A stretch of 64,000 nt of DNA from Mycolicibacterium sediminis (GCF_010731735.1 NZ_AP022588.1:2046001-2110000), one strand, 5' to 3'. Positions 26,214 to 35,436 are shown, counted from the stretch's first letter. Program-made: numbers and translations. The notes: generated from the letters alone by a model not told the origin.

Positions 26214-27192
26214 CCTGACCCACGCGAACGCGACTGTCGACGGCCGCCTGGCCGGAACGGTCTCCACGTCGGTGGTCATCTGCGCCTACACGCCCAGCCG
26301 GTGGCAGGCGATGTGCGATGCGGTCGACTCCGTTCTGACTCAACGGCTCCCGGTCGACGAACTCCTACTGGTGATCGATCACGACGAGGATCTGTTCGCC
26401 GCCGCCCTCGAGCGCTACCGGGGATCCGTGATGCCGAAGGTGCTGCGCAGCACCGGTCCCCGCGGGCTGTCCGGTGCGCGGAACACGGGACTGCGCGCAG
26501 CCGGTTCGGACGTGGTGGCCTTCCTCGACGACGACGCGCGGGCGGAACCCGGTTGGTCCGAGGCGATGGTCGCGCACTACACGGCCGAGGACGTCGAGGG
26601 CGTCGGTGGTTACGCCATGCCGGACTGGCCGGACGCTCGACCCTCGTGGCTGCCTGCCGAGTTCGACTGGGTCGTCGGCTGCAGCTACGTCGGACAACCC
26701 ACGACCGTGGCGCCGGTCCGAAACTTCATCGGGGCCAACATGTCCCTGCGTCGTGACGCGTTGGTGATGGTCGACGGCTTCGATTCGTCGGTCGGGCGAA
26801 TCGGCTCGAAGCCGACCGGGTGCGAGGAGACCGAACTGTGCATCCGGATCAGCCAGCGCAAGCCCGCTGCACGTCTCCTGTTCGATCCGGACATGCGCGT
26901 GTGGCACACCGTGTCGCGCGACCGCACGACCTTCCGCTACTTCGTCTCCCGGTGCTATCACGAGGGCAGGTCGAAGGCGATGGTGTCGCGTCTGGTGGGC
27001 GCATCGGACGGACTCAGCAGTGAGCGCGCCTACGTCTCCAGGGTGTTGCCCCGGGCCGCCGCTCGAGGCCTCGCCAGCTGCACCCGTGCCGGACTGGTCC
27101 GCGCCGCCGTGGTGGCCGTGGGTGTCGCGGTCACCTCGCTGGGCTACCTGAGGGGACGCGTGGGGTCACGTTCGCGCGGGGTCGTCCGATGA
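26200..27192 (+). CDS. Family 2 glycosyltransferase
   Basis: A protein of about 330 residues. The N-terminal GT-A core has TSVVICAYTPSRW, the acidic motif FLDDDARAEPGW and the acceptor-side block RNFIGANMSLRRDAL, with a catalytic E-E pair in TGCEETELCIRI. A hydrophobic C-terminal segment (VRAAVVAVGVAVTSLGYL) may anchor it to the membrane. ATG 26200 overlaps the previous gene by 14 bp; GTG 26137 is an upstream alternative. The donor and acceptor sugars are unknown. Confidence 0.82.
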   Translation: MSVGDLTHANATVDGRLAGTVSTSVVICAYTPSRWQAMCDAVDSVLTQRLPVDELLLVIDHDEDLFAAALERYRGSVMPKVLRSTGPRGLSGARNTGLRAAGSDVVAFLDDDARAEPGWSEAMVAHYTAEDVEGVGGYAMPDWPDARPSWLPAEFDWVVGCSYVGQPTTVAPVRNFIGANMSLRRDALVMVDGFDSSVGRIGSKPTGCEETELCIRISQRKPAARLLFDPDMRVWHTVSRDRTTFRYFVSRCYHEGRSKAMVSRLVGASDGLSSERAYVSRVLPRAAARGLASCTRAGLVRAAVVAVGVAVTSLGYLRGRVGSRSRGVVR

Positions 27193-28508
27193 CACCGACG
27201 ACGTCCACTGAGGCGACGGACTTGCAGCCGGCGCTGCCAGTCCCGCATCCTCCGACGTGGGCGGGCGCCATCTGGATCGGGTCCATCGACGTGGCGTCGG
27301 TCGATCGGTCCGGCACCTACCGGCTCCGCGACGCGGACGGTTACGACCGCGCACGACTCCTGGTTCGCCGTGGCCGCGACGTGGTCGGATTCGTCGAACT
27401 CGCCGTGCGGGCAAGCCAAATCGACCCGGGTGAGCTGCACGACGCCGTCGGTCGCATCCGCGGTGAATCGCCGGCCACACCCGTCGCATCCGGGGCGACA
27501 CCGCCGATCACGGTCGTCGTGTGCACCCGAGACCGGGTCGAGATGCTGAAGGTGGCGCTGGCGTCGATCCTCGCGCTCGAGTATCCGGACCTGGCCGTCA
27601 TCGTCGTCGACAACGCCGCGCGCACCGCCGAGACCCGTGACTACGTCCAGAGTCTCGCCGATCCGCGCGTACGACTCGTCGTCGAGCCACTGCCCGGCCT
27701 GTCCCGCGCACGCAACGCGGGGCTGGCCGCTGCCACGACGGAGATCATCGCCTTCACCGACGACGACGTACTGGTGGACGGGGATTGGCTGCACGGCCTC
27801 GCGAACCGGTTCGACCGGGATCCGGCGGTGGGGTGCGTGAGTGGCATCGTCCCGAGCGGCGAGATCAGAACACCGGCCCAGGCGTACTTCGACCAGCGCG
27901 TCGGGTGGGCGAGTTCCTGCAATCCCGCGTCGTACCAACTCGATTCGCCTCCTCCGGACGTGCCACTGTTCCCGTTTCAAGTGGGCATCTACGGAACGGG
28001 TGCCAACTTCGCCGTACGCAGAAGCGTGGTGTTCGACCTGGGCGGCTTCGACGAGGCGCTGGGAGTCGGATCGCCGACCGAGGGCGGTGAGGATCTGGAC
28101 ATGTTCTTCAGGATCCTGCTCGCCGGCTGGCGACTGGCGTACGAGCCGTCCGCGATCGTGTGGCACCGGCACCGGGCCGACAACGGCGCGCTCGCGGTCC
28201 AGGCGCGCGGCTACGGACTGGGTCTGGGCGCCTGGTTGACGAAGATCGCCCTCAACCCGCGAACCGCGTGGCTCGCCGTCCGCACGGTGGCGGCCCAGGC
28301 GCGTACCGCAGGTCGGCTGGGGTACCGGATGTCGAAGGTTGCGTCACCACCTCCCGACTTGGAGGCGCTGGTGCCCAGTGGCGTCGGCAAGCTGGAGCTG
28401 AGATCGATCTTCGGGGGTCCCCGAGCCTACGTCGCCTCTCGACGGGAAGGCCGCCGAGTCGCTCCGCTGAGGGGAGGTCGCCATGCGCCGGCCGTCGTCG
28501 ACGGATAG
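27189..28508 (+). CDS. Family 2 glycosyltransferase with N-terminal extension
   Basis: A 439-residue protein. The first about 100 residues form an unassigned domain. The GT2 core starts ITVVVCTRDRVEMLKVAL and continues with LPGLSRARNAGLAAA, FTDDDVLVDGDW, GTGANFAVRRSVVF and GEDLDMFFRILLAGW. Extensions of this kind occur in actinobacterial exopolysaccharide GTs. The ATG overlaps the previous stop (ATGA), implying coupled translation; its own 3' end overlaps the flippase gene by 26 bp. Confidence 0.82.
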   Translation: MTPTTSTEATDLQPALPVPHPPTWAGAIWIGSIDVASVDRSGTYRLRDADGYDRARLLVRRGRDVVGFVELAVRASQIDPGELHDAVGRIRGESPATPVASGATPPITVVVCTRDRVEMLKVALASILALEYPDLAVIVVDNAARTAETRDYVQSLADPRVRLVVEPLPGLSRARNAGLAAATTEIIAFTDDDVLVDGDWLHGLANRFDRDPAVGCVSGIVPSGEIRTPAQAYFDQRVGWASSCNPASYQLDSPPPDVPLFPFQVGIYGTGANFAVRRSVVFDLGGFDEALGVGSPTEGGEDLDMFFRILLAGWRLAYEPSAIVWHRHRADNGALAVQARGYGLGLGAWLTKIALNPRTAWLAVRTVAAQARTAGRLGYRMSKVASPPPDLEALVPSGVGKLELRSIFGGPRAYVASRREGRRVAPLRGGRHAPAVVDG

Positions 28509-29790
28509 GAATCTTCGGCTGAACTCGTACGCGGTGGTCGCGTCGAACCTCGGCACCGGCGTTCTCGGACTGGCCTTCTGGGCGATCGCCGCCAAGTTGT
28601 TCACACCCGCACAGGTTGGTGTCGCCTCCGCGTCGATCGCCTCGGCGATCATGCTGTCCACGCTCTCGAACCTCAGCATCGGGGCCATGTACGAGCGGTT
28701 CCTCCCGGTTTCTGGTCACCGTGCCGGCGGCCTGCTGGTGCGCGGATACCTACTGGTGGCCGGTGTGGCCATGCTGCTCGCGGTGGGCGTGCTCGCCTTC
28801 GGCCCCGAGGCACTGTTCCCGACCCGGTTGGAGAAGCTCGTCTACCCCGTGCTGGTGGTGGTGCTTGCCCTCTTCGCGTTGCAGGACAACACCGTTGCGG
28901 GCCTGGGTGTCGCGCGCTGGGGGGCTGCGAAGAACGGCGTCCACGCCGTCGCCAAGCTGGCCGCCCTCGTCGTGATGTCCGCATCGGGCGCCGCGCTGGC
29001 GATCATCGCCTCCTGGGGGCTGACCGCAGCGGTGGCGATGGGCTGCCTGATGGTGGCGATGCGTCGGCGGATCAGGTCCGACGACCGGTACACCTGGGCA
29101 CCCGACCTTCCGGCCCGCAGCGAGATGTGGCGGTACTTCGGTGCGTCCTACGGCATCACGGCTCTCGCGTCCATCGCGCCACTGATCGTTCCGCTGGTCG
29201 TCATCGCACAGCTCGGAGCGGACGCCAGCGCCTACTTCGCGGTGACGTGGTCGATGGTGACCGCCGTGTACGTCGTGCTCAGTCTTCTGATCGGTCCCTT
29301 CGTCGCCGAATGCGCGGCTCATCCCGACCGGATCGGCGGTCTGTCAGCCCAGTTCGTGAAGACGATCGGTGCCGTCGCGTTGGCCGGCAGCGCGGGTCTG
29401 GCCGTCGTCGGTCCGGTCGCCCTCGGCTTCATCGGAGACCAGTACCGCGAGCACGGCACGCCGCTGCTGTACCTGGCCGCCGTCTTCATCCCGTTCACGG
29501 TGATCGGCTCCCTCTACGACGGCCTCGCGCGAGTGCACCGACGACTGACCCTGGCGGTCGTGACGCAGTGCGCGGTGACCGCAGTGGTCATCGGCGGCTC
29601 GGTGGCGTTCACACCGTCGCTCGGCGTGCTCGGCATCGGCGTGTCCTACCTCGCCGCCGAGGTCCTCGCGGCGGTGATCCTCGTCGGACCCCTGGTCCGA
29701 TGGCTACGAGAACTCAGAACTCAACGATCGGAGGCGGATTCGCACCCGGCGGACCTGCCCGAGCACGATGCCGTGGGGGGCGTGCGATGA
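28483..29790 (+). CDS. Wzx-like oligosaccharide flippase
   Basis: A 435-residue polytopic membrane protein with about 12 hydrophobic helices and the MATE/MOP-superfamily polysaccharide-transporter layout. It begins LNSYAVVASNLGTGVLGLAF and includes LFTPAQVGVASASIASA in helix 2. Such proteins flip lipid-linked oligosaccharide to the outer membrane face. The C-terminus is hydrophilic and cytoplasmic. Its position between glycosyltransferases and a polymerase-like membrane protein supports the assignment. It overlaps both neighbours. Confidence 0.78.
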   Translation: MRRPSSTDRNLRLNSYAVVASNLGTGVLGLAFWAIAAKLFTPAQVGVASASIASAIMLSTLSNLSIGAMYERFLPVSGHRAGGLLVRGYLLVAGVAMLLAVGVLAFGPEALFPTRLEKLVYPVLVVVLALFALQDNTVAGLGVARWGAAKNGVHAVAKLAALVVMSASGAALAIIASWGLTAAVAMGCLMVAMRRRIRSDDRYTWAPDLPARSEMWRYFGASYGITALASIAPLIVPLVVIAQLGADASAYFAVTWSMVTAVYVVLSLLIGPFVAECAAHPDRIGGLSAQFVKTIGAVALAGSAGLAVVGPVALGFIGDQYREHGTPLLYLAAVFIPFTVIGSLYDGLARVHRRLTLAVVTQCAVTAVVIGGSVAFTPSLGVLGIGVSYLAAEVLAAVILVGPLVRWLRELRTQRSEADSHPADLPEHDAVGGVR

Positions 29791-31022
29791 GTGCCGTGAA
29801 AGTCAGCCCGCTCGACATGATGTGGGCGAAGAACCGGATCATCAGCGCGGTCGGGCCCGTGGACGCCGGGCGTCCCGAGCAGATCGCTTCAGTCGTGCGG
29901 AAACTCGCGGCCCGGGGTGGGCCGGGAACCCGGTTCGGCCTCATTCCGAGCACCGACACCCGCACCTGGCGGCATGCACCCGACGACTTCCTCGGCGACG
30001 TCACCGAATTGCCCGCCTGCACCGCGGGAGATCTGCCCGCGCTGCTCACCCGCCGGGCTCGCTCGAGCACGGGCTCCAGCGCCGTGAACGTCGCCATCGC
30101 CGGTGACTATCTCATTGTCGACATGTGCCATGGACTCGGGGACGTACACCTCGTCGACATGCTCAATTCGGTGATCGGAGAACGCCGGTCCTACGACAGC
30201 CTTCCGGACTGGTCGCTCGGCACGCCGACGCGTCATCCGCTCGGGAAGGCGCTCGCCCACTTCTACGGCGCGCGGCCTCGGCGGATGGCGGCACTGCTGC
30301 GCAACCGCAATCGCGCACCGGCGGTGCCCACCGCCGCGGGGGCGTCGGTGGCCTGGCACCGGGCCCCCACCATGGTGGCGGCTCAGTCCACGGGTGACGT
30401 GCTCGAGCGCGTCCGGCAGGCCCGCGCGCGCTCGGCCTCCGGTGTCTCGATCGCGTCCATCGTGTCCGCCGCGATCGTGGTCGCACTCCGTTCGCACGGA
30501 ATCGAATCGAACGACTCGGTGAACGTGGTCTTCGACTGCCGGCGGTATCTGCCCGGGGGCGCTCGGATCTTCGGCAACTTCGTCTCCGGGGTCGACATCG
30601 CCGTGGGGGACCCCGGTGACCCCGGCCGGTTGCACCGCGGCATCGGCGACGCCGCGTCCAGTGGCCGGCCATTGGCGGCACTGCTGCTGAACGCCCGGAA
30701 GTTCGAGAGCCACTACAGAAGTGGGCACGCATTCGACCCGGCGACGCGGGTTGCGTCGGCCCCCGTGGCGAAGCTGGTGTTCTCGCACGTGGGCAGCATC
30801 TTCATGGGCACCGTGGGCGACGAGGCGCGGCGGTTCGGCAACTGCCTCAACGAACCCATGGATCCCGAGGCCATCGTGTTCACGATCAGCCACCACGGAT
30901 CCGATTTCGACGTGAGCGCGTCGTTCCACTCGAACGTCTTCTTTCCGGAACTCATCCAGTCGGCGCTGAACGCCGTGGCGGAGGAGCCGGAACTCGCCCT
31001 TACCCGACAGATCAGGATCTAG
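29787..31022 (+). CDS. Condensation-fold acyltransferase-like protein
   Basis: A 411-residue soluble protein. It carries an H-x3-D motif, His115 to Asp119 (CHGLGD), in the position of the active site of PapA/condensation-domain acyltransferases. The second family region includes VNVVFDCRRYLPGG and FGNFVSGVDIAVGD, corresponding to the latch/solvent-channel segment. It probably acylates a sugar of the glycan or a lipid carrier before export. The ATG overlaps the flippase stop (ATGA). Sequence similarity to known PapA proteins looks distant, so the substrate is open. Confidence 0.6.
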   Translation: MSAVKVSPLDMMWAKNRIISAVGPVDAGRPEQIASVVRKLAARGGPGTRFGLIPSTDTRTWRHAPDDFLGDVTELPACTAGDLPALLTRRARSSTGSSAVNVAIAGDYLIVDMCHGLGDVHLVDMLNSVIGERRSYDSLPDWSLGTPTRHPLGKALAHFYGARPRRMAALLRNRNRAPAVPTAAGASVAWHRAPTMVAAQSTGDVLERVRQARARSASGVSIASIVSAAIVVALRSHGIESNDSVNVVFDCRRYLPGGARIFGNFVSGVDIAVGDPGDPGRLHRGIGDAASSGRPLAALLLNARKFESHYRSGHAFDPATRVASAPVAKLVFSHVGSIFMGTVGDEARRFGNCLNEPMDPEAIVFTISHHGSDFDVSASFHSNVFFPELIQSALNAVAEEPELALTRQIRI

Positions 31023-31024
31023 TT

Positions 31025-32539
31025 GTGTTTCACGTCAAGAGGAGTTGGACGGACCGTCTGCCGCAGATCCTCGTCATCGCGGTACTGCAGTTCTTCGTCT
31101 GCGAATACCTGGTCGTCGGGAGCTGGCGCGGAAACTACGGCTACGGCCAGAACCTCATCAGCGATCTCGGCGTCCCCTACTGCGGAATGCAGGGAACCGA
31201 GCCGTGCAGCACCAGCTGGATGCTGATGAACGGATCCGTCGTCGTCGTCGGACTCGCCTTCCTGACTGCGGCCGCGTGGCTCCGCCGGCCCGCGCGGCCG
31301 AGGGCCGCCACCCTGTTCCTGACCGTGTCGGGGATCGGAGTGATCATCGTCGGTCTCGTTCCCTCGAACACCGGTTGGTCGGCCCACGCACTGGGAGCCA
31401 GCCTGTTCTTCCTGTTCGGCGGTTGCTTCGCCGTCACCGTCGGACTCGCGACCAGCTCGGCCGGCGTGTGGGGCATGCCGGCCACCAACCTGCGCCGCAC
31501 CGCCGCCTCGTGGATCGCCACCGTGTCCGGTTGCATCGCCATCGCCGGGTACTTCGCGTTCGAGAACGGCTGGCACCTGGGTCTCGGGCCCGGAGGCATG
31601 GAGCGGGCCACCGCGTACTCGGTCATCGCCGGTTTCGTTTCGATCATGTTGCTGGAGAAGGATCTCCGGCGTGTGCCGAGGAACCGGACGACCGGTCTCG
31701 GCGTGGATCGCCTGCGTCGGTCGGGTGGGGGCAACCACCGCCGGAGCGTCGGAACGTCCGTCGGCGCGGCGCTCGCGCTGGTGGCCATGACGACGGGGTG
31801 TTCCATCGGTCATGCCGAAGCCGTCGTGGGCAACGGCTCCATGTCCGACGACTTCGACGGCCCGTCGGGCTCGGCACCGAGTTCGGTCGTGTGGTCCTAC
31901 GACCTGGGCGGCGGTGGATGGGGGAACGAGGAGGTGCAGGACTACACCGACGATCCCCGGAACGTTCGACTGGACGGTGACGGCCACCTCGAGATCAATG
32001 CCGTGCGGGGCGCCGACGGAGGCTTCACGTCCGCGCGTCTCACCACCAAGGGGAAGTTCGACTTCACGGAGGGTCGCGCGGAGGCACGAATCAAGCTGCC
32101 CGCCGGGCAGGGACTCCACCCGGCCTTCTGGCTCCTCGGTTCGGACGTCGACGAGGTCGGCTGGCCGAGGTCCGGTGAGATCGACGTCATCGAGACGGTC
32201 AACGACGCGGCGGACTACAGCTGCACCCTCCACGGCCCGACGGCAGACGGCGACCATTGGCAGCAGGGTGGTAGCGGCCCCTGGCCCGCACTGTCCTCGG
32301 ACTTCCACACCTACTGGGTGCAGCGGGCGCCGGGCAGCATCACCATGGGCATCGACGGCACCACCACCTGCTCCCTCACACCCGCGAGTGTCGGCGCCCA
32401 GAACGCGTGGGTCTTCGACAAGCCCTTCTTCCTGCTGCTGAACGTCGCGGTGGGCGGCAAGTACCCGGGGCCGACGGACGCACGGACGCCCGACACGTCG
32501 ACGATGCTCGTGGACTACGTGAGAGTGACGCCCGCGTGA
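31025..32539 (+). CDS. DUF998-GH16 fusion: membrane-anchored glycoside hydrolase
   Basis: A 504-residue fusion. Residues 1 to about 215 are a six-helix DUF998 membrane domain (NYGYGQNLISDLGVPYCG near its start). Residues about 241-258 form a seventh hydrophobic helix that looks like a lipoprotein signal ending MTTGC (Cys259). Residues about 270-504 are a glycoside hydrolase family 16 domain with catalytic nucleophile and acid/base Glu385 and Glu390 (GEIDVIE). GH16 enzymes cut beta-1,3 or mixed-linked glucans and galactans. It would act outside the membrane, trimming or releasing the locus product. The GTG start is 2 bp after the previous stop. Confidence 0.82.
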   Translation: MFHVKRSWTDRLPQILVIAVLQFFVCEYLVVGSWRGNYGYGQNLISDLGVPYCGMQGTEPCSTSWMLMNGSVVVVGLAFLTAAAWLRRPARPRAATLFLTVSGIGVIIVGLVPSNTGWSAHALGASLFFLFGGCFAVTVGLATSSAGVWGMPATNLRRTAASWIATVSGCIAIAGYFAFENGWHLGLGPGGMERATAYSVIAGFVSIMLLEKDLRRVPRNRTTGLGVDRLRRSGGGNHRRSVGTSVGAALALVAMTTGCSIGHAEAVVGNGSMSDDFDGPSGSAPSSVVWSYDLGGGGWGNEEVQDYTDDPRNVRLDGDGHLEINAVRGADGGFTSARLTTKGKFDFTEGRAEARIKLPAGQGLHPAFWLLGSDVDEVGWPRSGEIDVIETVNDAADYSCTLHGPTADGDHWQQGGSGPWPALSSDFHTYWVQRAPGSITMGIDGTTTCSLTPASVGAQNAWVFDKPFFLLLNVAVGGKYPGPTDARTPDTSTMLVDYVRVTPA

Positions 32540-34719
32540 CCGCGGCACTGCTGAGCCCGCCCGTGACGTCCGCACCGCGGGAGGAGCCCACGCCGCCCGG
32601 CGCCGTCCCCGTGGCGCACCTCTTCGGGTTCGTCGGATGGGGATCGGTGATCTGCGGGGTCGCGGCTCTGTCACCGCTTCCGCCGGTCATCAAGGCCGTG
32701 CTCCTCGGCATCTTCGTCCTCACCGGGCCGGGCATCGCCGCGGTGGCGCGGCTGAAGCTTCCCCGTGCGGCGGCCATCGCCGCGGTGCCGGCGGTCGGAC
32801 TGGCCGCGATGAGCGCGTCGACCATGGTGCTCACGTGGTTCCATCACCCGGTCGGGGTGCTGCTGCACGTCGTCGCGCTGGTGGCCGTGGCCGCAGCGCT
32901 GCCGCGGCGGCCCGTCGGTGCACTACGGGTGTCCCGGCCGACCCTCGGTGGACTGGCGCCGATGCGGAGTTGGCCGGCGGCACTGCTGGCAGTGGCCGTG
33001 GCGGGCTGGCTGGTGGCCCTGCCCGGCCTTCGCAACGCCCCGTACTCCCAGTTCGGGCTGCTGTTCGTGGGCACCGGGCCCGCGATCGCACTCTGCACGC
33101 TGGTGGCGGTCGGCGGGTTCGTGTCGGCCCTGCGGCAGGGCCGTCTCGTGACCGCCGCGGTCGCCATCGGGGTCGTCGTCGCGATCCAACGTCTGACCGT
33201 CACCCTCGTGACCGACGTGCCGATCTACAACTGGGCCTACAAGCACCTCGGCGTCGTCGACTACATCCGACGCTTCCACGACTTGCCCGGCGGCAGCGAC
33301 ATCTACGGCCAGTGGCCGAGCTTCTTCACCGCGTTCGCCTGGTTCGGGGACGTATCGGCTCTCGACCCGACCGTGGTGGCACACGTCTTCGCACCGTTGA
33401 TCCACGTCCTCATCGCCGTGGAGATCGTGGCCATCGCCAAGCTCCTCGGATTCACCTCCAAGGTCGCGCTGGCTGCGGCCATGATCGCGGAACTGGTCAA
33501 CTGGGTCGGCCAGGACTACTTCGCACCCCAATCGCTGGCGTTCGTCATCGCGCTCGGCATAGTGGCGCTGCTGATCGCCTCGGCAACTCATCGGGTCGCC
33601 GGATACCTCTCGATCCCGTTGTTCGCCGCCCTCGTTCCCCTTCATCAGCTCACGCCGTACTGGCTGTGCGGTGTGGCCGTCGTCCTCACCATCGCCGGCC
33701 GTGTGCGACCCAGGTGGCTGCCGCTTCCCTACGTCGTTCTGCTCGTCGCCTACCTGATCCCGCGACTGGCGATCGTCGCGCCGTACGGGATCTTCTCGTT
33801 CAATCCGGTTGCGAACGCGCAGAGCAACATCGAGCTCGAGGGATCGTTCGGCAAGTTCTTCACCTCGACTGTCTGCCGGTCACTGTCCGCTGCGGTGGTC
33901 CTCCTGGCGGTGGTGTGCATGGTGATCTGGTGGCGCAGGCGCCAGCCGTTCCTCATCGCGGCGGTGCTGGCCTTCGGTTCCTTCGCGCTACTGGCCGGGC
34001 AGAGCTATGGCGGCGAGGCGATCTTCCGCGTCTACCTGTACGCCATTCCGGGGTGTGCGCTGTTGATCGCCCCACTCGTGGTGTACGCGATCGACTTTCG
34101 CTCGACGCGGGCACTGCTGCGACGTGCCGTCCAGGTGGCCGTGGTCTCGGCATTGAGCGCGGCCGCCCTGGCCGGCCTCCAGGGCTACTACGGGCTGTGG
34201 TCCATCGTCGTCGAGCACCGAAGCCAGATCGACGTCGGCGCTGAACTGTTGGCGCAGGAGAAGACACCGATCAAGGTGATGTCGCTGTATCCCGGCGGCG
34301 GGCTGTCCACCCGTTCGACGGCGGACTACCTACGGTTCACCGAGAGGGACAAGGACTTCGATCAGTCCATTCCCGCGCTGCCTGCCGACTTTCTCCGCGA
34401 CTTCCCGAACAAGGGGCAACTCGACGAGATCACCGCGGGTGCTGCGGGTTTCGAGGGGAACACGTTCATCGTCTTCGATCAGCAGGCGTCCCTCGCGCTC
34501 GACTACTACCGCTACCTTCCGCCGGGAGCCATCTCGACGTTCGAAGCTCAACTCCGGGCCAGCCCGCAGTGGCGCATCCGCGATACGGACGACGTCACCA
34601 CCATCTTCGAGTTCAACCGCGACGGCGGTGGGGTCGAGGCGCCACCGCGGTGCGCCAACCTGGGTTGGTTCAGTGGCGAAGCATGCGGCGTAGGAAATTC
34701 CGTGGGTGGAGCCGGCTGA
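32536..34719 (+). CDS. Large polytopic membrane protein, Wzy- or GT-C-like
   Basis: A 727-residue protein with roughly 12-14 hydrophobic helices over residues 30-540 and a C-terminal soluble region of about 180 residues. A long loop, PIYNWAYKHLGVVDYIRRF then GQWPSFFTAFAWF, lies between helices, as in GT-C glycosyltransferases and O-antigen polymerases. No named family was recognised. Its position after the flippase and hydrolase suggests a polymerase or a lipid-phosphosugar-using transferase acting outside the membrane. The GTG overlaps the previous stop (GTGA). It is the last gene of block 1. Confidence 0.6.
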   Translation: MTAALLSPPVTSAPREEPTPPGAVPVAHLFGFVGWGSVICGVAALSPLPPVIKAVLLGIFVLTGPGIAAVARLKLPRAAAIAAVPAVGLAAMSASTMVLTWFHHPVGVLLHVVALVAVAAALPRRPVGALRVSRPTLGGLAPMRSWPAALLAVAVAGWLVALPGLRNAPYSQFGLLFVGTGPAIALCTLVAVGGFVSALRQGRLVTAAVAIGVVVAIQRLTVTLVTDVPIYNWAYKHLGVVDYIRRFHDLPGGSDIYGQWPSFFTAFAWFGDVSALDPTVVAHVFAPLIHVLIAVEIVAIAKLLGFTSKVALAAAMIAELVNWVGQDYFAPQSLAFVIALGIVALLIASATHRVAGYLSIPLFAALVPLHQLTPYWLCGVAVVLTIAGRVRPRWLPLPYVVLLVAYLIPRLAIVAPYGIFSFNPVANAQSNIELEGSFGKFFTSTVCRSLSAAVVLLAVVCMVIWWRRRQPFLIAAVLAFGSFALLAGQSYGGEAIFRVYLYAIPGCALLIAPLVVYAIDFRSTRALLRRAVQVAVVSALSAAALAGLQGYYGLWSIVVEHRSQIDVGAELLAQEKTPIKVMSLYPGGGLSTRSTADYLRFTERDKDFDQSIPALPADFLRDFPNKGQLDEITAGAAGFEGNTFIVFDQQASLALDYYRYLPPGAISTFEAQLRASPQWRIRDTDDVTTIFEFNRDGGGVEAPPRCANLGWFSGEACGVGNSVGGAG

Positions 34720-34846
34720 CCGGACGGCCGCTCCGTCCGAGGTGGAATTGCGGGCAATCGCAATGGGCGCAATCGGACCCGCGACGGTAGTGCTGATGCG
34801 CGGCACGTAGGTGCCCGCACCGGCAGGCGACGTCCTGGTTCGACAT
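34670..34846 (-). CDS. Small Cys/His-rich (zinc-binding-like) protein
   Basis: A 58-residue protein with the pattern CRCGHLRAAHQHYRRGSDC followed by AHCDCPQF. This Cys/His spacing recurs in small actinobacterial proteins of unknown function and should bind zinc. ATG 34846 has GGGA about 5 nt upstream. The last 50 bp overlap the 3' end of the large membrane protein on the opposite strand. It separates the two halves of the glycan locus. Confidence 0.5.
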   Translation of the reverse strand: MSNQDVACRCGHLRAAHQHYRRGSDCAHCDCPQFHLGRSGRPVSRLHPRNFLRRMLRH

Positions 34847-35294
34847 TTGTCCCGAGTGTAGTGCGGCCTCGTGGTCCGAGCCTCGGTTGACCCGCGTACG
34901 GGTCGAACGGGTCGTGTCGTCGGCCGTGACGCCCGCGCGTCGACTAGCCGACGCCCCTGGGGCGCAGGTGTCGCGGACTCGTCTGCATGCTCCGTCAATT
35001 AGTTGCTGTCGAAACCAGCAGAGGTCGCTGTGTGAATTTGCCATCTGTCATCGGCACGCCCATGCCCGCGCGGCACCGCGTCGGGTTCGGAATGTGGAAG
35101 GGTGGACCTCCTGGCCTGGCCGTGACCTGCATCGACGCACTTCACCTCCGGGTGATGCGGAGATAGCCATGCCGCTTGCCCCCTGTGTGGAACGGCTCGA
35201 TGGTGGACGGAGGGGCGATCGAAGGGAGCGGCATGCCAAGTAGTCGACATTCGCTGTAACTACGTGAGTGCGTGCGTTTAGCCGTCTCCACGGG
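34847..35294. other. Non-coding region between the two glycan-locus blocks
   Basis: No supportable gene on either strand. It contains a perfect 9-bp inverted repeat, CATGCCGCT at 35168-35176 and AGCGGCATG at 35227-35235, 50 bp apart, and becomes AT-richer after about 35240. It probably carries promoters for the small minus-strand gene and for block 2. Confidence 0.45.
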
Positions 35295-35323
35295 TTGCGA
35301 TATTTACATTGCATTGGTATGTT
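35295..35323 (+). promoter_or_regulatory. Sigma-A-type promoter for glycan-locus block 2
   Basis: TTGCGA (-35, 35295-35300) and TATGTT (-10, 35318-35323) are separated by exactly 17 bp in an AT-rich patch. The next gene starts at 35437, giving a 5' untranslated region of about 107 nt. Confidence 0.6.
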
Positions 35324-35436
35324 TTGACGCAGCGGTCACCACGTTCGCAGGTTGCTACCGAGCAGGCCGGTCTTCGAGAGACCGGGTTGGTCGACCGTCT
35401 CATCGCGACGATTCACGACTCAGGGGGCTTTTCAAC

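Noticed and set aside
34887..35250. Short open frames on both strands between the two glycan blocks
   Set aside because: They lack ribosome sites, have compositions typical of non-coding sequence, and show no motifs, unlike the Cys/His-rich gene at 34670-34846.
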